Source of the DNA: Phycisphaerae bacterium
Lineage (GTDB): Bacteria; Planctomycetota; Phycisphaerae; Phycisphaerales; SM1A02
Length of the DNA stretch: 11,586 bases
Direction of reading: 5' to 3'
Assembly (NCBI GenBank): GCA_016873355.1
Contig: VGXK01000026.1
Coordinates: 1 to 11,586, forward strand
This document shows positions 1 to 5,171 of this stretch, one piece after another; the stretch's first letter is position 1, and every line of letters starts with the position of its first letter. The translations under genes and the position numbers were made by a program. The notes under the pieces were generated by a model. It was not told the origin of the DNA. It saw only the letters and a list, made by a program, of their open reading frames with translations, and did not search any database.

Positions 1-1
1 C

Positions 2-265
2 GTGCCCGTGAAGACGCGGAAGTTCGCGCACATTCTCGCGGAGCTCGAGCAGAGTTTCGAGATCCATCGCGCGAAGGGGACCCCGCTCGGCGGCGTGCAC
101 ATCGAGCTCACGGGCGAGGACGTCACCGAGTGCACGGGCGGCGCGCGCGGGCTTGCGGACGAGCAGCTCGTGCGCGCGTATCGAAGCCGCGTCGATCCGC
201 GCCTCAATTACGAGCAGGCGCTCGAGATCGCCATGCTCATCGCCCGCCGCATGCGCGGTGCGTGA
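2..265 (+). CDS. Class II 3-deoxy-7-phosphoheptulonate (DAHP) synthase, C-terminal part
   Basis: This is the last 87 codons of a gene that runs in from the left edge, so the start shown is only the window boundary. The enzyme condenses phosphoenolpyruvate and erythrose 4-phosphate, the first step of the shikimate pathway to aromatic amino acids, in the cytoplasm. The visible part matches the conserved C-terminus of the plant/actinobacterial-type class II family: a Pro-Leu-Gly-Gly-Val-His-Ile-Glu-Leu-Thr-Gly-Glu stretch, then Val-Thr-Glu-Cys-x-Gly-Gly-Ala-Arg, then Asp-Pro-Arg-Leu-Asn-Tyr-Glu-Gln-Ala-Leu-Glu near the end. The Glu and Asp/Asn residues here belong to the metal- and substrate-binding end of the barrel in this family. 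The final codons lie in a 26-bp degenerate repeat that continues past the stop. The N-terminal regulatory region cannot be seen. Family assignment is firm; which paralogue or symbol applies is not. Confidence 0.9.
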   Translation: MPVKTRKFAHILAELEQSFEIHRAKGTPLGGVHIELTGEDVTECTGGARGLADEQLVRAYRSRVDPRLNYEQALEIAMLIARRMRGA

Positions 266-345
266 ATGTCCGCCGCATGCGCGGCGCGTGAGCGTCACGG
301 CACGCGCGGTGCGAGAATGCCCGCCGCACGCGGGGCGCGCGGGCG
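243..345. repeat. Four degenerate 25-26 bp tandem repeats after the DAHP synthase gene
   Basis: Four head-to-tail copies can be aligned by eye at 243-268, 269-294, 295-319 and 320-345. Copies 1 and 2 agree at about 22 of 26 positions; copies 3 and 4 are more diverged. Each has a core like CCGCCGCATGCGCGG, close to self-complementary, so each could fold into a small hairpin. Copy 1 overlaps the last seven codons and stop of the DAHP synthase gene; copies 2-4 fill the intergenic gap up to the promoter of the next gene. No run of T follows, so it is not a classical terminator. It may reflect local duplication or act as a 3'-end or attenuation element. Confidence 0.6.
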
Positions 346-350
346 AGGGC

Positions 351-356
351 TACAAT
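351..356 (+). promoter_or_regulatory. -10 hexamer TACAAT directly upstream of the CLF-like gene
   Basis: TACAAT matches the sigma70 -10 consensus TATAAT at five of six positions and stands out in very GC-rich DNA. It ends only 10 nt before the ATG at 367, so transcription would start at or just before the start codon. There is no Shine-Dalgarno sequence in that gap. No convincing -35 element lies 16-18 nt upstream, where the sequence is repeat-derived. A leaderless mRNA is the simplest reading. Confidence 0.5.
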
Positions 357-366
357 CCGCCCCCTC

Positions 367-1698
367 ATGCCGCGGCAGACGAGACGCGTGGTCATCAGCG
401 GGATCGGTCCGATCACGCCGTTCGGTCTCGGCATCGAGCCGCTCTGGAACGGATTGGCGGAAGGCCGTTCGATGCTCGCGCCGGCGCCCACCTTCGACTC
501 CACGGGATTTCCGTGCCCGTTCGTGGGCGCCATCACGCGCGAGCTCTTCGACGTGAAGAGCGTGGTTCCGAAGTCCTACCGCAAGGCGACCAAGGTGATG
601 GCGCGCGACATCGAGCTCGCCGTCGGCGCCGCGCACGCGGCGATGGCGAGCGCGGGAATCGTGACCAAGTCCCACGAGCCCGCCGACGGTCGCGTGACGA
701 TTCCTCCCGATCGGTTCGGCTGCCACATCGGCGCGGGACTGATCGCGGCGGAGGAGAACGAGCTCACCGCGGCGCTCGCCACGGCCGCCGGCCCCGACGG
801 GCGCTTCTCGCTGTCGATCTGGGGTTCGCAGGGAATGCAGAACCTGACGCCGCTCTGGATGCTCAAGTACCTGCCGAACATGCTCGCGTGCCATGTGACG
901 ATCATTCACGACTGCCAGGGGCCGTCGAACACGATCACCTGCGCGGAAGTGAGCGGGATCCTGAGCATGGGCGAGTCGATGCGCGTGATCGAGCGAGGCG
1001 ACGCCGACGCCTGCATCTCCGGCGGCGCCGAGAGCAAGGTGAATCTCATGGGACTGCTTCGCCAGCACTTCGCCGGGCGCATGCCGAAGGCGGCGCCGGG
1101 CGACGATCCCGCGGCGCTCGTGCGGCCGTTCGCGCCCGATGCGCGCGGCTGTCCGCCGGGCGAAGGCGGCGGGCTGCTCATCCTCGAGTCGGAGGAGTGC
1201 GTGTCGAAGCGGGGCGGCGCCGCGCTCGCGGCGCTCGAGGGGTTCGGCGCGCGCCAGAGCATCTGCACGGACGACGCCGGAATCGTGCCCGACGCGGACG
1301 GCGCCGCCGACGCGATCCGCGCGGCGCTCGAGGACGCCCGCGCCGACCTCGATTCGATCGACGCGATCGTTCCCTTCGGCACCGGCGTGCCCGAGCTCGA
1401 CGCCACGGAGCGACGCGCGCTCCACGCGGTCTTCGGCGCCCGCGCGAAGTCGATTCCGATCGTGACGATCACGCCGTCGATCGGCAACTGCGGCGCGGGC
1501 GCGGCGGCGGTCGGCGCGTGCGTCGCGGTCGAGTGCCTGCGGCGGCAGATGCTGCCGGCGCGGCTCAACGGCGCGGGCATCGGCGATCTCGATGCGAACG
1601 CGGCGCCCGCGCGCAGCGCGGAGCTCAACCGGATGCTCGTGGCCTTCCCCAGTTTCGGCGGGCAGAACGGGGCGATCGTGCTCGGGAGGACGCCATGA
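367..1698 (+). CDS. Chain-length-factor-like ketosynthase homologue lacking the catalytic triad
   Basis: This 443-residue protein has the full thiolase fold of a FabF/type II polyketide ketosynthase. The N-terminal strand is Val-Val-Ile-Ser-Gly-Ile-Gly-Pro-Ile-Thr-Pro-Phe-Gly, Gly-Pro-Ser is at 185-187, Gly-Asp-Ala-Asp-Ala-Cys-Ile-Ser-Gly-Gly-Ala-Glu is at 211-222, and the C-terminal Phe-Gly-Gly-Gln-Asn-Gly is at 430-435. Ungapped alignment with FabF shows all active-site residues replaced: the nucleophilic Cys is Glu194, the first His is Phe337, the Lys is Thr369 and the second His is Asn374. It therefore should not condense acyl chains. Such proteins pair with an active ketosynthase as KS-beta/chain length factor, where the position of the Cys is often Gln and chain length is set at the dimer interface. 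The intact partner lies immediately downstream. The ATG at 367 fits the family N-terminus and follows a -10-like hexamer by 10 nt. The substrate is unknown. Confidence 0.85.
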   Translation: MPRQTRRVVISGIGPITPFGLGIEPLWNGLAEGRSMLAPAPTFDSTGFPCPFVGAITRELFDVKSVVPKSYRKATKVMARDIELAVGAAHAAMASAGIVTKSHEPADGRVTIPPDRFGCHIGAGLIAAEENELTAALATAAGPDGRFSLSIWGSQGMQNLTPLWMLKYLPNMLACHVTIIHDCQGPSNTITCAEVSGILSMGESMRVIERGDADACISGGAESKVNLMGLLRQHFAGRMPKAAPGDDPAALVRPFAPDARGCPPGEGGGLLILESEECVSKRGGAALAALEGFGARQSICTDDAGIVPDADGAADAIRAALEDARADLDSIDAIVPFGTGVPELDATERRALHAVFGARAKSIPIVTITPSIGNCGAGAAAVGACVAVECLRRQMLPARLNGAGIGDLDANAAPARSAELNRMLVAFPSFGGQNGAIVLGRTP

Positions 1699-1739
1699 TC
1701 GGCGCGCGCGCGATCCATCGAAACGGAGCTTCATCATGA
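1695..1739 (+). CDS. Possible 14-codon coupling mini-ORF between CLF-like and KS genes
   Basis: An ATG at 1695 overlaps the stop codon of the upstream gene (ATGA at 1695-1698). It is preceded by a strong Shine-Dalgarno sequence, GGGAGG at 1684-1689, with 5 nt spacing. The frame encodes MIGARAIHRNGASS and stops at a TGA (1737-1739) that overlaps the ATG of the next gene (ATGA at 1736-1739). It is in a different frame from both neighbours. The double ATGA overlap would let ribosomes pass from the first ketosynthase gene to the second by termination-reinitiation, which would help make equal amounts of two dimer partners. The peptide resembles nothing I know. It may instead be a chance frame, since the downstream gene has its own GGAG. 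Confidence 0.35.
   Translation: MIGARAIHRNGASS
1725..1728 (+). promoter_or_regulatory. Ribosome binding site GGAG fixing the KS start
   Basis: GGAG lies 7 nt before the ATG at 1736. The reading frame of the ketosynthase is open much further upstream, back to about 1592 inside the preceding gene, so this site decides the start. The protein from 1736 begins directly with the family's first beta strand (Arg-Ile-Val-Val-Thr-Gly-Met-Gly), which agrees. Confidence 0.7.
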
Positions 1740-3058
1740 GCGCCCCGGAGCGCATCGTCGTCACCGGCATGGGGTGGATCACGCCGCTCGGGCACGATCT
1801 CGACACGGTCTGGTCGCGGCTCATGAAGGGCGAGAGCGGCATGGCGCCGACCACGCATTTCGACGCGAAGACCTTCCCGACCTCGTTCGCGGCCGAAGTT
1901 CGTGAACTCGATCTCGCGAAGTTCCTCCCCGACGCGTCCAGGCACGCCAGCGCCGGACCGAACACGCAGTTCGCGCTCGGCGCCGCGGCGCAGGCGTGGA
2001 AGCAGGCCGGGTTCGATCGCTCGCCGCCGAAGGATCCGCGCCGCGTGGGCTGCTACCTCGGCGCGGGCGAAGGCGTGCTCGACTTCGACAACTACGTGGG
2101 CTCGAATCTCGGCGGCTGGGACGCGGCGCAGAACAAGGTCGACGGCAAGCGATGGATCGAGGTCGCCATGCAATGCATGGACCGCATGCGCGAGATCGAG
2201 CAGGAGCCGAACATGCCGCTGGCGCACCTGGCGCGCGAATTCAGGATCCGCGGACCCGCGTTCAACTGCCTCACCGCGTGCGCGGCGAGCACGCAGGCGA
2301 TCGGCGAGGCGTTCAGCATCCTGCGGCGCGGCGACGCCGACGTGATGGTCTCGGGCGGCACGCACACCATGATCCACCCGTTCGGCGTGACGGGATTCAA
2401 CCGGCTGACCGCGCTCTCGACGTTCAAGGGCGACCCGACGAAGGCGAGCCGTCCGTTCTGCGCGAGCCGCGACGGCTTCGTGATGGGCGAGGGAAGCGGC
2501 ATCGTGATCCTCGAGACGCTTTCGCACGCATCGGCGCGCGGCGCGACGCCGCTCGCGGAAGTGATCGGCTACGGCTCGAGCGCCGACGCGTTCCGCATCA
2601 CCGACATCCAGCCGGAAGGGCGCGGTGCGGCGGCGGCGATGACGCAGAGCCTGCGCCAGGCCGGTCTCGATCCGCAGTCGACTCGCCCGGACGGGCGCCC
2701 CGTGGTCGACTACATCTCGGCGCACGGCACCGGCACGAAGGAGAACGATTCGATCGAGAGTCGCGCGGTGAAGGTCGTCTTCGGCGAGCTGGCCAGGCGC
2801 ATTCCCATGAGCTCGATCAAGAGCATGATGGGACACCTGATCGCGGCGGCGGGCGCGGTCGAGTTCATCACCTGCGTGCTGTCGATCAGGCACGGCATGC
2901 TGCCGCCCACGATCAATCACCACGATCCCGATCCCAGTCTCGACCTCGACTACGTGCCGAACTCGGCGCGGAAGGCGCAGGTCGACACCTGCCTGTCGAA
3001 CTCCTTCGGCTTCGGCGGGCAGAACGACGCGGTGGTCGTCACCCGCTTCGCGGCGTAG
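1736..3058 (+). CDS. Beta-ketoacyl-ACP synthase (FabF / type II PKS KS-alpha type), catalytically intact
   Basis: This 440-residue condensing enzyme catalyses decarboxylative Claisen condensation of an acyl chain on its Cys with malonyl-ACP. The whole catalytic set is present: Cys182 in Thr-Ala-Cys-Ala-Ala-Ser-Thr, His330 in Ala-His-Gly-Thr-Gly-Thr, Lys362 and His367 in Lys-Ser-Met-Met-Gly-His, and the C-terminal Phe-Gly-Phe-Gly-Gly-Gln-Asn. It is slightly longer than FabF (about 410-415). The extra length is mainly around residues 125-170, between the cap region and the active-site loop, and includes a Glu-Pro-Asn-Met-Pro motif. The degenerate homologue sits just upstream, so a heterodimer of the KS/CLF type is the likely enzyme. 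Order is CLF-like first, the reverse of classic actinobacterial clusters. No ACP, ketoreductase, dehydratase or acyltransferase is visible, so the product (polyketide, polyene or unusual fatty acid) cannot be told. Housekeeping FabF is a weaker alternative. Confidence 0.9.
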   Translation: MSAPERIVVTGMGWITPLGHDLDTVWSRLMKGESGMAPTTHFDAKTFPTSFAAEVRELDLAKFLPDASRHASAGPNTQFALGAAAQAWKQAGFDRSPPKDPRRVGCYLGAGEGVLDFDNYVGSNLGGWDAAQNKVDGKRWIEVAMQCMDRMREIEQEPNMPLAHLAREFRIRGPAFNCLTACAASTQAIGEAFSILRRGDADVMVSGGTHTMIHPFGVTGFNRLTALSTFKGDPTKASRPFCASRDGFVMGEGSGIVILETLSHASARGATPLAEVIGYGSSADAFRITDIQPEGRGAAAAMTQSLRQAGLDPQSTRPDGRPVVDYISAHGTGTKENDSIESRAVKVVFGELARRIPMSSIKSMMGHLIAAAGAVEFITCVLSIRHGMLPPTINHHDPDPSLDLDYVPNSARKAQVDTCLSNSFGFGGQNDAVVVTRFAA

Positions 3059-3085
3059 GCGCGACGATGACGAGGTGCCGCGTGG

Positions 3086-3799
3086 GTGACGATCGATCGA
3101 CGCGCAACGCGGACGACGAACGATGACTCGATCGCGAGCGAGCGTTCGGCGATGAAGTGGCGACGCGTCGTGGGGTGGGCGTGCGCGGCGGCGGGTCTTG
3201 CCGTCGGCGCCGGCGCGTGGCTCGCGTTTCGAACGCCGTCCTGGTGGTCGCCGCCGAGCGCGCGTCCGGGCGCGGTGTCGCGCGAGGACGATCGCGCCCG
3301 CGCGCTCGAGCAGGGAATCGCCGCCGAACTCACGAAGGTTCGCCCGTCTGGCCAGCGCTTCGCGATGCGCATCCGCGCCGAGGACGCGAACGCGTGGCTG
3401 GCGCTGCGCCTGCCGCAATGGCTCGTGCACGATCGCGAGCTTCCGTGGCCGAAGGGCGTCGAGCTGGTGCAGGTGCACGCCGGGGCTCCCGATCGACTCA
3501 CGCTCGCGGCGAAGCGCGACGGAGTGATCTGGTCGATCTCGGTGCGCGCGGTGATCGAGAACGGGCGCCTTCGACTCGAACCGCGCGGCGGCGCGATCGG
3601 CCGACTCTGGATTCCGTGGCTCGGAAACGGCGGACGCGACGACGGTCGCGGCGCGCTCGGCATCGCGGCGCTCGTGCCGGAACTCGCGGCGCCGACCGAC
3701 GCGATTCTCCCCTTGCCGGATGGTCGTCGCCTCCGCTTGCTCGATCTCGAGTTCGACGGCGATGAAGCGCGATTCCAGTTCGAGTCGATGCCGCGTTGA
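3086..3799 (+). CDS. Membrane-anchored protein of unknown function
   Basis: I do not recognise this protein. It has one hydrophobic segment near the N-terminus (Val-Val-Gly-Trp-Ala-Cys-Ala-Ala-Ala-Gly-Leu-Ala-Val-Gly-Ala-Gly), preceded by Lys-Trp-Arg-Arg, so it is probably anchored in the inner membrane with the remaining 180 or so residues outside the cytoplasm. The soluble part has a motif around Arg-Ile-Arg-Ala-Glu-Asp-Ala-Asn-Ala-Trp-Leu-Ala, then alternating beta-rich stretches, with no obvious catalytic pattern. Two starts are possible. GTG at 3086 has GAGGTG 8 nt upstream and gives 237 residues with a polar 22-residue leader. ATG at 3152 gives 215 residues and a textbook signal anchor but no Shine-Dalgarno. 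I list the first with low conviction. It begins 27 nt after the ketosynthase stop with no terminator between, so it may be co-transcribed and connected with that pathway. Confidence 0.65.
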   Translation: MTIDRRATRTTNDDSIASERSAMKWRRVVGWACAAAGLAVGAGAWLAFRTPSWWSPPSARPGAVSREDDRARALEQGIAAELTKVRPSGQRFAMRIRAEDANAWLALRLPQWLVHDRELPWPKGVELVQVHAGAPDRLTLAAKRDGVIWSISVRAVIENGRLRLEPRGGAIGRLWIPWLGNGGRDDGRGALGIAALVPELAAPTDAILPLPDGRRLRLLDLEFDGDEARFQFESMPR

Positions 3800-3801
3800 C
3801 T

Positions 3802-3850
3802 GCCGCCGCGCAGCCGATCGGAGCGGGGCTCGGCGGCCGGATCCTTATTT
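3802..3850 (+). terminator. Probable intrinsic terminator after the KS-linked genes
   Basis: GCCGCCG at 3802-3808 pairs perfectly with CGGCGGC at 3831-3837. Inside it, after a 3-nt bulge on the left, AGCC at 3812-3815 pairs with GGCT at 3827-3830. This gives an 11-bp GC-rich stem starting 2 nt after the stop of the membrane-anchored gene. A modest T-rich stretch, TTATTT at 3845-3850, follows a few bases later. It would separate the ketosynthase group from the Fic gene. Confidence 0.5.
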
Positions 3851-3877
3851 GCGTTCCAGCATTGAAACGCTAATAAT
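3849..3877 (+). promoter_or_regulatory. Promoter of the Fic gene with an embedded dyad operator candidate
   Basis: A -35-like TTGCGT (3849-3854) and a -10-like AATAAT (3872-3877, five of six consensus positions) are 17 nt apart, in the most AT-rich patch of the window. Between them lies the imperfect dyad GCGTTnCAnnnnTGnAACGC at 3851-3870. A dyad in the promoter spacer is a usual place for a repressor site. The winged-helix domain of the downstream Fic protein is a possible binder, which would make the gene autoregulated; that link is inference. The ATG at 3916 is 38 nt past the -10. Confidence 0.5.
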
Positions 3878-3915
3878 GCCGCTCGCTGTCTTCGACGACG
3901 CAAACAGCACCGATC

Positions 3916-5127
3916 ATGTCCAAGCTCCGCGCTCGCCAACCCCATGGTCGACGGATTCGAGTCTCGAGCGGCGAGCAAGCCTTCGTTCCGGATCCGCTGC
4001 CTCCGCCGCTTGACTGGTCGGTGAGGCTCTCGAGCGCACTTTCAGCAGCGGATCGCGCCATCGGCCGACTTGCCGGCGAGGGCCGCCGTCTTCCGAATCC
4101 GCATCTCCTCATCCGACCGTTCGTGCGCCGCGAGGCAGTGCTGTCGAGTCGCATCGAAGGAACGCAAGCAACCTTGGGAGAGCTGCTGGCCGCCGAAGCA
4201 GGCGCCGCCGTGGATCGAAGCCCCTCGGATCTCCGCGAGGTCGGGAACTACGTCGCGGCGCTCGAATTCGGCGTGAAGCGACTGCGGACGATGCCGCTCT
4301 CGCTTCGGCTCACCCGAGAGTTGCATGAGAAGTTGATGCGCGGCGTCCGCGGCGATCACGCGACTCCGGGCGAGTTCCGTCGAAGTCAGAACTGGATCGG
4401 GCCTGCCGGTTGCACGCTCGCCAACGCGACATTCGTCCCGCCGCCGCCCGATCGACTCATGGAATGCCTCGGTGCGTGGGAGCGATTCCTTCACGATGAG
4501 TCCATGCCTCCGCTCGTCCATGCGGCCCTCGTCCATTCGCAGTTCCAAGCCATCCATCCATTCATCGACGGCAACGGTCGAGTCGGTCGGCTTCTGATCA
4601 CGCTTCTGTTCGTGGCGAGAGGCGTGCTTCCGACGCCGCTCCTCTACCTGAGTGCCTGGTTCGAGGCCACGCGACGCGACTACTACGATCATCTCCTTGG
4701 CGTCACGGAGCGCGGCGAATGGGAGGAGTGGATTGCGTATTTCCTGGCCGGCGTGGCGCGACAGGCGGAGGACGCGCTCTCGCGCATTCAGCGCATCGAC
4801 GATCTGCTTGGTGCATGGCGTGAGCGAGTGGCCTCGTCGCGCACGGCGGCCCGACTGATCGATCTGCTCGCCGAGAATCCGTACTGCACGGTGAACGCCT
4901 TGGCGAAGCGACTCAAGGTGGCGTTCACCACGGCTCAGCGCGCGATCGACCGTCTTGAATCGGCGGGCATCGTCTCGATGGCGTCGGAGGCGAAGCGGAA
5001 CCGCGTCTATTGCGCTCGCCACTTGCTGGCCATTCTCGAGGAAGCGCCGCGCCTCGAGCCGGACGCGCCGCGCCTCGAGCCGGAAGCGCCTCGGCGCACG
5101 CGAACTCGTCGCTCCGCCCGACGCTAG
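3916..5127 (+). CDS. Fic-domain protein (AMP-transferase type) with N-terminal inhibitory helix and C-terminal HTH
   Basis: Fic enzymes usually transfer AMP from ATP to a hydroxyl on a target protein, acting in toxin-antitoxin or stress systems. This 403-residue protein has the complete catalytic motif HPFIDGNGRVGR at 214-225, with His214 as base, Asp218 for the metal and Arg222/Arg225 for phosphate. An inhibitory motif of the (S/T)xxxE(G/N) type is at 77-82 (Ser-Ser-Arg-Ile-Glu-Gly), with Glu81 expected to block ATP. This is the class II arrangement, where inhibition is built into the same chain, and no separate antitoxin gene is seen. The N-terminal 30-90 region matches the Fic_N type. A winged-helix-like segment lies at about 305-368 (Thr-Val-Asn-Ala-Leu-Ala-Lys-Arg-Leu). 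The C-terminus holds a 7-residue repeat and a basic end. Third positions are less GC-rich than in neighbours, suggesting acquisition. Target unknown. A Fic protein without a toxin role is possible. Confidence 0.93.
   Translation: MSKLRARQPHGRRIRVSSGEQAFVPDPLPPPLDWSVRLSSALSAADRAIGRLAGEGRRLPNPHLLIRPFVRREAVLSSRIEGTQATLGELLAAEAGAAVDRSPSDLREVGNYVAALEFGVKRLRTMPLSLRLTRELHEKLMRGVRGDHATPGEFRRSQNWIGPAGCTLANATFVPPPPDRLMECLGAWERFLHDESMPPLVHAALVHSQFQAIHPFIDGNGRVGRLLITLLFVARGVLPTPLLYLSAWFEATRRDYYDHLLGVTERGEWEEWIAYFLAGVARQAEDALSRIQRIDDLLGAWRERVASSRTAARLIDLLAENPYCTVNALAKRLKVAFTTAQRAIDRLESAGIVSMASEAKRNRVYCARHLLAILEEAPRLEPDAPRLEPEAPRRTRTRRSARR
5041..5093. repeat. 21-bp tandem repeat in the Fic gene C-terminus
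   Basis: A 21-bp unit, beginning GCGCCGCGCCTCGAGCCGGA at 5044 and again at 5065, occurs twice in full with a partial third copy at 5086. It encodes Ala-Pro-Arg-Leu-Glu-Pro-Asp, then Ala-Pro-Arg-Leu-Glu-Pro-Glu, then Ala-Pro-Arg. The repeat lies after the winged-helix region and before a basic tail, so it is probably a flexible linker and could vary in copy number between strains. Confidence 0.75.
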
Positions 5128-5139
5128 ACTTCGCCCCTT

Positions 5140-5154
5140 CGCCGCGATGCGGCG
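5140..5154 (+). promoter_or_regulatory. Small perfect hairpin in the nuoG leader
   Basis: CGCCGC (5140-5145) and GCGGCG (5149-5154) form a perfect 6-bp stem around a GAT loop, 17 nt before the nuoG ATG. A weak -10-like TAGACT (5125-5130) lies just upstream, overlapping the Fic stop codon. No Shine-Dalgarno sequence lies between hairpin and ATG. The hairpin might affect ribosome access or mark the Fic mRNA end, but there is no T run. Role unknown. Confidence 0.3.
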
Positions 5155-5171
5155 CAGCGTCACCGACCTCC

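Noticed and set aside
243..345. CRISPR array
   Set aside because: The repeats are head-to-tail with no unique spacers, differ from each other, and start inside a coding region.
295..1965. Long minus-strand open frame across the CLF-like gene
   Set aside because: Composition is Arg/Ala/Asp-rich with no recognisable motif, and it is antisense to a clear ketosynthase homologue. Long antisense frames are expected at this GC content.
2..3058. Shikimate-derived starter unit for a polyketide, linking DAHP synthase to the KS pair
   Set aside because: Adjacency is the only evidence. DAHP synthase is a housekeeping enzyme, repeats and a separate promoter lie between, and no chorismate-using enzyme is present.
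1625..3478. 617-codon minus-strand open frame across the ketosynthase gene
   Set aside because: It crosses a gene boundary on the opposite strand, has low-complexity Arg/His/Ala content and no family motif.
3916..5127. Classical two-gene Fic toxin-antitoxin pair
   Set aside because: The inhibitory motif is within the Fic chain itself, and no small antitoxin frame is adjacent; the stretch 3800-3915 holds a hairpin and promoter instead.
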